This document shows, in pieces, positions 1 to 9,873 of a stretch of 64,000 bases of DNA (position 1 is its first letter; the number at the start of each line of letters is the position of its first letter). Location: assembly GCA_032433595.1 (NCBI GenBank), contig JASWJB010000225.1:1-64000 (forward strand). Reading direction: 5' to 3'. A program made the translations under genes and the position numbers. The stretch is from Conoideocrella luteorostrata (taxonomy: Eukaryota; Ascomycota; Sordariomycetes; Hypocreales; Clavicipitaceae). The notes beneath the pieces were generated by a model. It ran no database searches. It was not told where the DNA came from and saw only the letters and a list, made by a program, of their open reading frames with translations.

Positions 1-631
1 TCGTATTTTTTTTTTGTTTTCCTGCCTTTCCTCTCTCTTGGTCTCACCACCCGCACTCCAACGCCGCCGTGTTGGGTTGGCAACATGGCACGTTGGGTCG
101 GATCGGGGTCTGGTCTTCTCTCGAGGGAGCAACCTGCACTTGGCTTGCCAACATCGAGCAGGGGGAGCCACACAGACCCCTCCACCAACAAGACAATCAT
201 TTTGGGCCATCCTATTTCGGAATTCATCATATTGATCCAGTTATTCATGAGAGCAGAAGAAACATGGCGCATTAGCAGAGTGTTTAGACATTCTCCCGAT
301 CACCAGGGTCTCTACACCTCTCATGGAGTACAAGAACAACGCCGCCCCTCCCATCCTCGTGTTTGTGTCATCGACTCACTCGTCAGGTAGCCGCTCCTTT
401 ATATACTTGTCGTGTTCATCATCGTTAGACGCATGCATCCCTATTCACTTAATCCACCCTCTCCCTCGTTTTGCCTTTTTGATCGTTGAACCCTTTTGTC
501 TCTTAACACGGTCGATAACCCGTTTGACCCGCTCACATATCCAGCACCCGCAAAGCATCGAACATATTCTTATTTTTGAAGCCTCACAACATAATTGTCT
601 ATTACGGACCAGTTGAGTGTTCCTTTGGAAA
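1..631. other. 5' flank of the first gene, no coding signal
   Basis: No ORF here has coding character. The stretch opens with a T run and is CT-rich. TTTATATAC at about 398-406 lies roughly 230 bases before the first start codon and is a plausible TATA element for the gene that follows. Nothing else is recognisable. Confidence 0.4.
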
Positions 632-1755
632 ATGTACTCGACGGTTCAGGAATCACGCCATTATGGCGGATCCTCGCTCGCCTACAACTTGAAGATGGGA
701 ATCAAGGCTATCACGCACAACAGCGATAGTTACACGCCAAGGAGACTTTCCGATGATCTCCCTTCCATCATTCTCCCTAAACCCCAAGCCCACCCTCAAA
801 CCCCACCAGAGTCAACATCAGGCAGCCCGCGATTAAAACTCGAGGGTAAGTTTACAATAAAATTGTACAGAAGTGACCTCGTTTTGTTGACCAGAAGCCT
901 CCAGGTCAATGGCCAAACGTTTCCAGAGACTGCTCACCCCTTCCAAGCATCGCTCGTTTTGACCCTGCAAACACCTCACCCACTGTTAGGCTTCCTAGCA
1001 TGGAACAATTCGATGCCGAAATTGAACGTCTGGTAAGGGAACGTGGTCTTGCTCGTCCCTATACGCCTCCATCACCTCTCCCTAGCCTGAGGAGAAGCTC
1101 CATTCTTCCTCAGCCGATGCCGCCTTTGCAGCCATATGCAACCCAAGACGCCTACTCTCCCTATCACATGAATGATGCATATATGCATGGGGGACCTCAC
1201 CTGGATGGCTATCCCAGCCCTCCACCGGATGGCGAGAATAGGCATATCAACCAAAAATATACCACTGAGGAAGGGGACTTCATTATCTACGCCTGGCATG
1301 ACAAGAAGCTGAAATGGCAACGTATCAAGCAAGATTTTGCATCTATGTTTGGGCGAACTCCTGAGAGAACAGTGCAAGGCCTCCAGGCTTGGTACTATCG
1401 CATGAACCAACGAATTCCTCTTTGGGATCAAGATGGCTGGTTGATCTTTGAGAACGAAGACGACATGGAGCCCACGCATATCAGCATCAAGTGCCGCGAA
1501 AGAGACAGCCAGGACAAGCCTATGGAGCCCCTCGGACTTGCACAACGTTATCCAGAGCGTGCGATTCACTACCCCTGGGTTGATACCGAGCTGAAGCGAA
1601 AGTCCCAGGACTGGGGTACGTTGATTACGGTATATTTACTACTTTTCATCAACACTTAACACTAACGTCTGTGAATAGCTGCTAAGAGAGCAATGCAATA
1701 TCGCGACAGGCGGGAACGGAGGAAGCGAAAGGAGCTGAGGCGACTCAAGCTCTGA
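632..1755 (+). CDS. Conserved fungal protein with Myb/SANT-like region
   Basis: I infer three exons, 632-845, 905-1615 and 1679-1755, giving 333 residues. Both introns (59 and 63 bp) have GT..AG ends, and intron 1 has a TTGAC-like branch site. The frame stays open through exon 2 upstream of the internal ATG at 1000, so that ATG is not the true start. Residues 1-185 are proline/serine-rich and probably disordered. Residues about 189-245 hold a compact Trp-rich block (YAWHDKKLKWQRIKQDFA ... LQAWYYRMNQRIP) resembling a Myb/SANT-type DNA-binding fold. The tail is very basic and looks like a nuclear signal. I recognise this as a widespread filamentous-fungal family without a named function. A nuclear regulatory role is inference. 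The alternative is the shorter 1000 start. Confidence 0.75.
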
Positions 1756-2898
1756 AAATACATATGCAGCGCATTTTATTACGAACGCGACATGGCGACG
1801 ACATTCCTTACCCGTGACTTTGGTGGTCTCTTTCATTGTATAACATCACACGCGCACACCACACGGGTGGTTGGACATTTTGGTCTACACGTTCCTTTTG
1901 TTCTCAATAGCATTTACGACCGGGTTCAACGTTTATTTTTTTTTCTTCTTTTCTTCGCAACATAAACGAATCATTTAGGGTCTCGAGAGATGAGAGGGAG
2001 ATGATGGCATTGGCCCCTATTCTACCCCCTCTTTCGTTCCTGTGTATAACTACAGAGATTTGCGAGCCATGATGTGTTTTTTTCGTCTTTCCTTTTTCTT
2101 TGTTTTTGTACCAAAATAATGGAGGATATGAGTGTGACGTCTTTCGACGATATGGCATGACGTCTGTCTATACGCATAATGGCCGGTGATGGTGCGTTGA
2201 CCTGTACAATACCAAATAGATAATATATCAAAATATCTTTAGCCAAGATGTGGTCCCTAGAGATGGGTAATCTTCTTGTTTGTTTGTTTGCTTGTTGATG
2301 TGATGTAAATACTAGCTAGTAATTATTTCGATTCGAGTACATTGATCAACTGGCGCCCTCCGCATCTCGGTAATATGACCCATCCACCATCGGGTGTGCC
2401 GAATCACGCCTGATACACCTCGCAAGCTTTGACTCAGAGTGCAGTGCAACTGAATGTCCATGAACGGGCCGACTTGAGATATTTAGCAAGCATGATGGCT
2501 ACAAAAAGCCAATCCTCGATCTTAGCTTCATCTTGGTCTAATTTATCTGGGCAATGCATATATAGGTGGTATGTCCTCGTTTCGGTAAGGATTGCACAAG
2601 CCTCGTGTCACGGAGCACCATCGAATCTAGAAGCGTTTGATAAACGTGTCTAGGTATCCGCAAACGAGAGGGCGCACAGCCTTGGAGAGGTCACACATGC
2701 TCGTTTGTCTTCGCAGGGATCTTTGTTGAAATGTGGTAGCTGGAGTGTGTGTTGGAGCAATGACGTCCATAGTGACTATTTGAAGTCATGAAGTCATGTC
2801 GGTGGCAGAGTGAGATCAGCTCCAAGGTCCGGGAGAGAGATGCTAGATATCATGTTAGAGGATCAACCAGACTCGTGTGGAGAGAAACTGGTTTTCCG
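1756..2898. other. Convergent 3' intergenic region
   Basis: This lies between the stop codons of two convergent genes. It is AT-leaning with T runs and short TGTTTGTTTG-type repeats, as expected for transcript ends. The ORFs inside it are short and lack coding character. Confidence 0.4.
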
Positions 2899-4322
2899 CT
2901 ATCGAAAGGCCGAGTTGCGTTTCATGAATTCTTTGATGCGCGCCATTCTTGCGTCATCATCGTCGTCGGCATTGCAGTCCAAGACCAATTCGTCTTGATC
3001 TTGGTAGAGACTCTCGTCGTACTCTTCCTCGTCAGAGTTGTTACCATGGCGATATACGTAGGCTTGTCGCCCGTATTCATCGTCAGACTCCACTTCGTCT
3101 TCAGGATAATCAGCGGTATAATGGTTTTCCGCTAAATGATCGTAAGTAATGCATTTCATGTATTCGCGAGTTTCTGCGGGATTTACAGTCCGCTAGAGAG
3201 CCTATCTTACCATTTTCGTCTTCGTCATCTTCCGCCAACTCGTCGTCATCGTCCAGAGCTGACCCAAAGAAAAGCATGCTTTCCTCCTCATTGTCAAGAA
3301 CTAGGATGCCGACCTCCGTCGGTGATATGTCCAACGCAACATACCTTGCGGGGATACGAACGTACTCCTCGATGACCCACTCATCATCATCATCATCATC
3401 ATCATCACCATCCTCATCGCTTGGATCGCTCATTGTGGATTCCAGTTGCGTTGCCGATATTTGGAGAGAAGAGAGTTTTGGATGTCGCTCGTGATATCGT
3501 TTGGCAGGGCTTTTTGGCTTAAAGCGCGGTGGCCTATTGTCATGCTCCATACTCTGTAGGTTGGACCCTAACTCATTCAACACCCATTGATTCATATCCT
3601 TCGTTATCTTGTCCATGTCCTCGTTGTGTCGGTTCATGAGCGAGTCAGGTAGAGGTGCTCGAGTAATTGGCTGTTGCTGCTTTTGCTGCGTGGCTCCAGC
3701 GCAAGTCTTGTTGACCACCCCTGGCCGCTTGAGTTGTTTCTGTTCTACGACGACGTGCCCCAGTGTTTGCTCTGACGTATGCATTCTGCCCTCGAGCTCT
3801 ATTGGTAGCTGCCCGGTTGCAAGACTCTTTCTGGGTTTGGGGGTTTTCTTCTTTCTCGTAGACTCAATAAATACTGCTGGGTTATATCTGCTCTTTTTGG
3901 AGACGCCACCAGACTTTTGGTTTTGGGCGGCTTTGGCTAACACCGCCCGAGATACATGGAATCTTCGAGGTTCCGTTGGACCTGAAGAATTTTGAGCAGT
4001 GTGCTCCGGTTTGGGAGACATCTTTGGTCCATCTTGCTTTCTACCGGAACTCTGGGCATCGTTGGACTTCGAGACATGGATGATTGGTCGGGTCGATTTG
4101 TCTTCCGTTGAAGGTTGCTGAGTCGTCGATTTTCGCCTTTGGTATGCCCAATTACTTCCACTGCGATGCCTTTTTGAATCCTGATCAAACTCTGAAAGTT
4201 GTATGATCAGTATATGAGCGCAATTAGACGATTGTGCTGTCAGGAGACATACGAAGAAAGGTGACTGGCGCCTCTTCGACCCGCTTGCGCTTCACGCGGA
4301 TAAGTTGCGGTGGGATCGACAT
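2899..4322 (-). CDS. IWR1: IWR1-like RNA polymerase II nuclear import factor
   Basis: Exons on the minus strand are 4322-4253, 4191-3211 and 3131-2899, encoding 427 residues. IWR1 proteins bind assembled RNA polymerase II in the cytoplasm and direct it into the nucleus. The family signature is the acidic, tyrosine-containing Iwr1 motif near the C terminus, seen here at about residues 345-395 (ENHYTADYPEDEVESDDEYG). The N terminus has a basic patch (RVKRKRVEEAP) suited to a bipartite nuclear signal, also typical of the family. The middle is disordered and carries a run of about nine Asp encoded by a CAT/ATC repeat near 3380-3420. The short first exon sets the start in a poor ORF context, but the frame joins perfectly at CAG. 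It is divergent from the CBM48 gene at 5647. Confidence 0.88.
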
Positions 4323-5646
4323 GACGGCTTAGTGCCTTCGTGTAACTCAATTACAATGGATGAGGAGGTGGCATTCACTCGCTCAATTCAAGGGCGATGC
4401 GCTGCGGTCAATCTTGGGGTCTCAAGATGGCGACCAACATGGTGAGTCCTCACGGCAACAATCTGAAGTTGAAGCCCCACCTGGAGAGTTATCGGGCATG
4501 CTGGATGGCAGGTGGCCATGCAACCAACCCCGGCCCTGCTCGAAAGGTGGGGAGCTATGGGGACATGGCAAATCTCTACGTCAGTCGACTTCGTCAGAGC
4601 TCCGTCGTTAGACACCAGCATGGTGTTTGGAGGTGTTCATTAAAATGATGCTGCGGCGGAGCGGCGGAGCGGCGGCTTGGCTTGAATCGTTCTTCTCCCA
4701 CCATGCAAAAAGTGATAGCTTTGAAGCTTGGATCTATTGCCCCCACCGAAGCACTTCGGCATTAAGCAACGCGGCCCTTTTGAGTGACTGACGTGCAAGT
4801 TGGTAGTGAGTTCTTAAACAGTACAGAGATCGTAGAGAATAGAGGATGGAAGTAGCATTAACCGTTGCTAGTCCGAGGCAATCGCGCCAAGGCAAATCTC
4901 CTACTCAGCGCATGGGACAAAGACGAGACATGGCAGCGACGGTGGTGGGATGGGAGAGAGTAAGAGAGACGTAGGGAAATAAAGGTATTTCCTTTCGTGG
5001 CGGCACGCCACGTCATAACTGTGGATGGTTTCCATTGTCCTGCTGATGTACTCCGTACAACTGATGTCAACCCGTGTGCGGCTGGACGCCAGTACATGTA
5101 GGAAAGTAAGTTAGGTACGCAAGTAGGCAGTTCGTCGGTGCACTGCCGGATTCGCTTGACACCTGGCAGCCGGGTACTTGCTCAATCGTCTGATCGTATC
5201 GATCCGTTCCTAACCAAAGTACATACTTCCATGGCCATGGCGTATTTTGGAGGCGCCCAACTTTGGAACGCGGGGAAGGAAGGCAGTCGCGGGCCAAGGC
5301 AGCCTGAACAATGAATAGACCAGACCAGACCAGATCAGGCCTACCAAAGACCAGTTGACACAACATGTGCTTGCTGTTCTTCTGTCCTACTCGTACTTTT
5401 AGCTTTCTCCATCCTTCAAGCCTCAACTCTCCTATTACACTGCATCTTCTGAAATCCACGTCATCAAAGTACATGGTGCACGCAAGTATTGATTTTGCCA
5501 CACATAACACCATTACTTAGACTTGATCTCCGAATTGCTTTTAACATCACCCGCATCAACGCCTTGCTCATGTGAAAAGTCATTTCAACCCCCCATCCCA
5601 CCACTACCAACTTCGCTAAGGCTATCTTCCGTCCATTTCAATCAAA
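4323..5646. promoter_or_regulatory. Divergent promoter region of IWR1 and the CBM48 gene
   Basis: About 1.3 kb separates two divergent start codons. It holds a tandem 8-bp repeat, GCGGCGGA, near 4653-4676, an AGACC tandem near 5317-5332, CCATGGCCATGG near 5228, and one copy of the recurring TACTCCGTA word at 5049-5057. The stretch just before 5647 is CT-rich, as usual near fungal transcription starts. No TATA box stands out. Confidence 0.4.
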
Positions 5647-6945
5647 ATGTCGGCGGCAGGTAAAACGACAGTAACTGTCAGCTATCGTCGACGAGGCGTT
5701 GCACCCCCCGTCTTCATAGCTGGGTCATTCTCCGATCCCGCATGGCAACCTCAAGAAATGCACAGTGTTACCGACGAGTCCGGAGAACATCATTTTACCA
5801 TCCAAATCCCCGTCTCGCCCGGGAAGGAGTACTTGTACAAGTTCAAGACCAGCGATCGAGACGACTGGTTTCTTGACGAACACTCCACCATTGGTGTGTG
5901 AACCCCAACCGTAGCAAACAGTGTGCGATGTCTGCGGCATACTGACTGCCTTTTCTAGTCAATGACAACCTCGGCAAATCTTGTAACCTTCTAAAAGTGC
6001 CGATGACTAGTAACACAAGTGACAGGGCTCACACCCCTCTCGTTGAAGCAACGGAGCACGGGAATGAATACATCGTTACAGAGGACCAGCCTAGCGTCGC
6101 TACTTCGCATTCAAAGTCCCTGTTGTCCGACGTGTTACAAAACAAGACGAGTGAGACGGATCAAAGATCTCGCACACCTATCAAGCAGGTTGCTGCAGTT
6201 GCCGCAGAAGTTGCCGACACGGCTGCAAAGCTGGATAATGTGAGTTATTTCTTGGACACCCTTTCGGCGAAGGTCCATCCTGACATTCACACTGATTGCT
6301 CAGTAGCTAGATTTGAAGCCGTCTCCATTACAGTTGCCCAGGGATATTGAGAAGAAGGGTAGGGATACGCCGCCGGCAGAAAAACAGATCAATACACCTC
6401 TCTTTGCTCATGAATCATTTGGTGCCTACGAAATTGTCGATGATGGTCTCGACCACGATGATTTTGGGAAAAACCCGAAATCGCCAAACTCGTTATTGTC
6501 GGATAGTGGGTGCAGCGTGGACGGCTTAGATATTGGTGACCCCACACTAGAAATATTCCCTTCCGATAGAACATCTGTGCTTGATACTTTGCGAAAAATC
6601 CAATCTAGCACAGAGGACGGCCGATCAAGTTTAGACGACGGACAACACTCCACGTCAGCAACATCAAGGCGAACAAGCGTGGACTCATCAGAAGGAAATG
6701 ACTTTACCTTAAGCCCGACATCGTCAAGAAAGCGAGATAACAGGACGTCCCGAAGTAGTTTCGGTCGCCCTAGATCTGCGGTGTCGTTAAGTTGCATCGA
6801 CGAGGAGCCGAAAGCTGCAGAAGTTGCAGGCTCTGAATCGAAGCACAGTAAAAAGCAAGAAAATCTGTCAGGCTCAGCCGGTGCAACTAGCAATGAAGGT
6901 ACCGATGATGATGGAGGGCTGGTTATGAAGACTGCCAAAGCGTAG
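5647..6945 (+). CDS. CBM48/AMPK1 glycogen-binding domain protein
   Basis: Exons 5647-5893, 5959-6239 and 6307-6945 give 388 residues. Residues about 6-85 form an AMPK-beta-type carbohydrate-binding module (family 48): VSYRRRGVAPPVFIAGSFSD, then a Trp-Gln-Pro turn, EYLYKFKTSDRDDWFLDE. These are the conserved glycogen-contact tryptophans and the YKF strand. The rest is Ser/Thr/Asp-rich and probably disordered, with an Ala/Val helix around residues 150-170. There is no kinase or hydrolase domain, so it most resembles the yeast Crp1/Mdg1 class of CBM48 proteins. The acceptor for exon 3 must be TAG at 6306, because the earlier CAG would put an in-frame stop first. Binding of glycogen or starch-like glucan is inferred from the domain; the cellular role is unknown. 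Confidence 0.8.
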
Positions 6946-7745
6946 GTGGTACAAATACAAGGACTGAGCAGTGTTCCGGGCTCAGACGACGATTCTTTGA
7001 ATAGATGAAAACGGAGAAATACATTACTTATAATGCACGGTAACACCACCAATATGTGCCTTTATTACATACGGTGCAGCCGAATTGACACATAATGCTG
7101 TATGAAGTGCTTTCGCACCACGCGTTCAGCAAAATACCTCCGTAGCCGCACGTTGTCTCCGTCGTTAAGCTCTCGGTGCCAACAGTACACTACATTATAT
7201 TCCCGCGGTGTTAGGCGACATCATTCCTGATAGGTTCTGAGCCAATATCCCACAGCATGAACCCACGTATCTTCGAGCCTTCTCTTCTCAAGTTAAATCC
7301 GTCAGTATCAACAACCTATCAGTTTGTGCTGTAGCAACCGTTGCTATATGTGATATTCTTATTCGAGTACCCGATTCGACTGGTAAGGCCAGGTGAGCAT
7401 GTTAATTCCCAGCTTGTTTCGCCCACTCTAGTGTCGTGCTTGAGTAAGTTTTGAAATAGTAGGCAAGGCGCAGCCGAATTCAAATTTAGAAACTTGAGAA
7501 TGAATAGAATGATTCCTGCTATAGACTTTTCTCTGCATTGGATTTGCTTGTACACGAATGCGGTGTGCTGTGGAATGTGTAATGCTCCATCTTGATACGA
7601 TTGCTGTCGCTGGGTTCAACTCCCACATAATGAACAGTTAATCCATATATGGTGAGATTTCATTTGAATAAGCAAAGTTTTGTAGCCAGGTTGACTTGCC
7701 AGATCTCCGGTGTCCCTTTTGCACTGGAATGACTTCATCCGCCTG
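6946..7745. other. Intergenic region, nothing recognised
   Basis: The stretch lies between the CBM48 gene and the 3' end of the dioxygenase pseudogene. It is AT-leaning. No ORF with coding character, no tandem repeat and no convincing RNA gene was seen. Confidence 0.35.
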
Positions 7746-7888
7746 TCAACCCTGCAACGAATATCCAACATCGCCAGCATCTTGGCCTATCTTGACCAAA
7801 TTAGCCTTCATGTGCTCCGCTAATTCCTTGTCTTTGCCATTCAGCACCCCGAAATCCAACCGGTCAATCCATCGCCTCAACCCATGCT

Positions 7889-7893
7889 GCAAC
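7889..7893 (+). repeat. Left target-site duplication GCAAC
   Basis: GCAAC here is repeated at 8098-8102, immediately on the other side of the inserted LTR. Removing the LTR and one copy restores an uninterrupted dioxygenase reading frame at this point. Confidence 0.8.
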
Positions 7894-8097
7894 TGTTGGA
7901 ATCCTGCCGTCAAGCACAATAGGAAGCACGGAGCGGGTCACGTGGTCACTTTTCGGCCACGATATTTATACGGCGATATCAAGCCTCCCACCTTGACTTG
8001 CTTTCCTCTTCTTAGATATACAGAGATTATTAAATATATTGCATTTTGACCGCACGAGGTATCGATACCCCCTGCACAACACCCTGTGCAACCCACA
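7894..8097 (+). mobile_element. Solo LTR (204 bp) of an LTR retrotransposon
   Basis: The element starts TGTTGG and ends CCCACA, so it has the TG..CA ends of an LTR and short imperfect inverted termini. It is flanked by perfect 5-bp duplications, GCAAC (7889-7893 and 8098-8102). It contains a TATA-like GATATTTATA at 7961-7970 and an AT-rich 3' part, as an LTR promoter and polyadenylation region would. No internal retrotransposon sequence or second LTR is next to it, so it is a solo LTR left by recombination. The TGTTGGAA start resembles Copia-type LTRs, but the superfamily is a guess and the orientation is undetermined. It lies inside the dioxygenase pseudogene. Confidence 0.8.
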
Positions 8098-8102
8098 GCA
8101 AC
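8098..8102 (+). repeat. Right target-site duplication GCAAC
   Basis: Second copy of the 5-bp duplication flanking the solo LTR; see 7889-7893. Confidence 0.8.
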
Positions 8103-8842
8103 ACATTCCTCGCCCTCAACTTGGTACCATCCACGTGGCCAGCACTCCAATGTAACGTCATTCTCTCCACATTTGCATCAGACACGCCTCTATGCAGGAT
8201 GTTGTTGTTATAGAAGACAATATCCCCAGGATCCATCCTAACAATCAGCTGACCTGGCAAAGTCCTCTCATACGGATCCGCGTTCCTCCCGATATCTATT
8301 CTGACACGTAAATGAGACCCTGGCACAACAACAAGGCTTGGATCCTCGTACAGAGCTAAGTTCCATTATGTAGAGAAAGCTGACTTGTTTAGACGCTCTA
8401 ATTCCTCTTGCGGAGTTGCGGTGGGGGATATCATCCCTTGTGCCAGCGTAGTTCGAAGTCGTAATCTGGTCGGACTAGCAGGTTGAACAGCTCCATGACG
8501 AGATGGTCTTTGGAGCATTGCAGGAGTTCTAGGAGGGGCGAGATGATGGCTTTGGAGAAGTACGTCTTGATAAATTCTTGTTGGAAGGGCATGTCGGGGT
8601 GCGTTACCGCTTGGGTGCCCCAGATACCTTCGGCGGCAGGGTTAGGGTTGTCGATGTTCCGGGGGTGAAATTGATTGGGCAAGGTCCGGACCGAGGGCCA
8701 TTTGCCGGCGCGGGCGTTGGAGGTTGCTGCTGAAGCGGCTAGACGGAGCGTTCGGACGGTTTCACCAGAGAAAGCTTGGGGTACGAGGACGAAGGCCGTC
8801 GCGATTGAGGCGTTGGAGGAGGATGGGTTGCATGGTGGCCAT

Positions 8843-9873
8843 GGCGGTTGATTGGGGTGTGTGAAATAAATGTCAGAAATATACAAGTATGTATGTCTGG
8901 ATGGGTCTCGAGATGGTTCGAGGAGGGAGCAACCACATATACTATTTATTTACAGGAAGTGTTATTTTGATGCCCAGATACTCATTGTTAACTTGGAACG
9001 TTGGCAGCATCTGAAAGAGGAAGCTGCAAGAGGGGCCGCTAATAAAAAATGCAGGGTGAATGAATTTGGTCCCTTATAACATGTCATCGTGTTTCCAACA
9101 ACCATGCGAAAGAATGCCAGGAGAAACGTCGCGGGTGGATTTGACATAGCCAGGAAGAACTGGCTGGCTGCTCGACTGGCCACTCCGTACTCCATACGTA
9201 CTGCGAAATGAAGCCATGGAAATCCCGGCCTTGCTAGTAAGATGTGTAGCTATTATTATTCACTTCCTTATCTAACGGAGCAGAGCTGCTTCGAATTTAT
9301 CATGGGTTGCGCAAGAGTTATGCGTTAAGGAACGCTATGCAAAAACACAATAAGATAGGATAAGATGAGATAGAATAGAACATTGTACTTGCCAGTCCAA
9401 GCGGGGTACAGTTTTAACTGAACCATCGAGGTGGTATTAGCTCCGCAAGAGATAATGCCTCAACGACCAAAAACACGATAAAATTAAACAAAAAAATGCA
9501 TCAACTATTATATAACTTAGTCAGCTATTTAGTTAATAAATTTTATTAATAATAAGCCCTAAATGCATCCGTGGTGGGCGTTCGAATTGAAAGGGTCAAT
9601 TGGACAATGTGGACGAAATGGCTCAGTTAAACTGTCTAGTTGATTCATCCCCGGAAGACTTCTAGAAGCACGGCCGGCCCATTTGGTGCCGATCCGCCGA
9701 TGAATGCTAGACTGACCCACCTTTGCCACCCCCGAGGTCAGAGGAGCTAGTTAACTTACGGAGTAGGGAGTGGGCCGCCCAGCTATTTAACATTAACTGC
9801 CAACGGAGTAGAAGAAAATATTCAGGGTCCGTTGAGTCCAGCCTCTGTTTCGTCAGCAACGCCGGTCTTCAAA
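8843..9873. other. Intergenic region with an AT-rich block
   Basis: This joins the 5' end of the dead dioxygenase gene to the MRH4 promoter. Positions about 9470-9560 are strongly AT-rich, and the nonamer AAATGCATC occurs directly repeated at 9494-9502 and 9561-9569 on either side of a 58-bp block. TACGGAGTA occurs at 9757-9765, with a near copy, ACGGAGTA, at 9803-9810, just before the MRH4 start. No gene is evident. Confidence 0.4.

Larger units (their letters stand above)
7746..8842 (-). pseudogene. Phytanoyl-CoA dioxygenase-family pseudogene
   Basis: Read on the minus strand from ATG at 8842, the sequence resembles fungal PhyH-type Fe(II)/2-oxoglutarate dioxygenases. Recognisable blocks are LNRDG/FVLVPQAFSGETVRTLR, ELFNLLVRPDYDFELRWHK, WNLALYEDPSLVVVPGSH, PGQLIVRMDPGDIVFYNNN, RMTLHWSAGH and the tail LVKIGQDAGDVGYSLQG ending at 7746. 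It cannot be translated through. There is a frame break near 8795, two more near 8421-8437 beside the iron-binding HxD motif, an in-frame TAA at 8366-8368 just before WNLALY, and a 204-bp insertion at 7894-8097 inside the last coding block. The TAA replaces what is usually Gln (CAA to TAA), a CpA-to-TpA change as RIP would make, though one site proves nothing. No intron model rescues the reading frame. Confidence 0.85.

Noticed and set aside
7600..7630. tRNA-like T-arm (GGGTTCAACTCCC)
   Set aside because: No matching acceptor stem, D-arm or anticodon arm lies at the right distance upstream.
7696..8049. 117-codon plus-strand ORF across the LTR and pseudogene end
   Set aside because: It is explained by the minus-strand dioxygenase tail and the LTR, and has no protein character.
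8431..8886. Separate 151-residue gene from the 5' half of the dioxygenase region
   Set aside because: It stops just before the iron-binding motif, and its first residues come from a shifted frame. It is part of the pseudogene.
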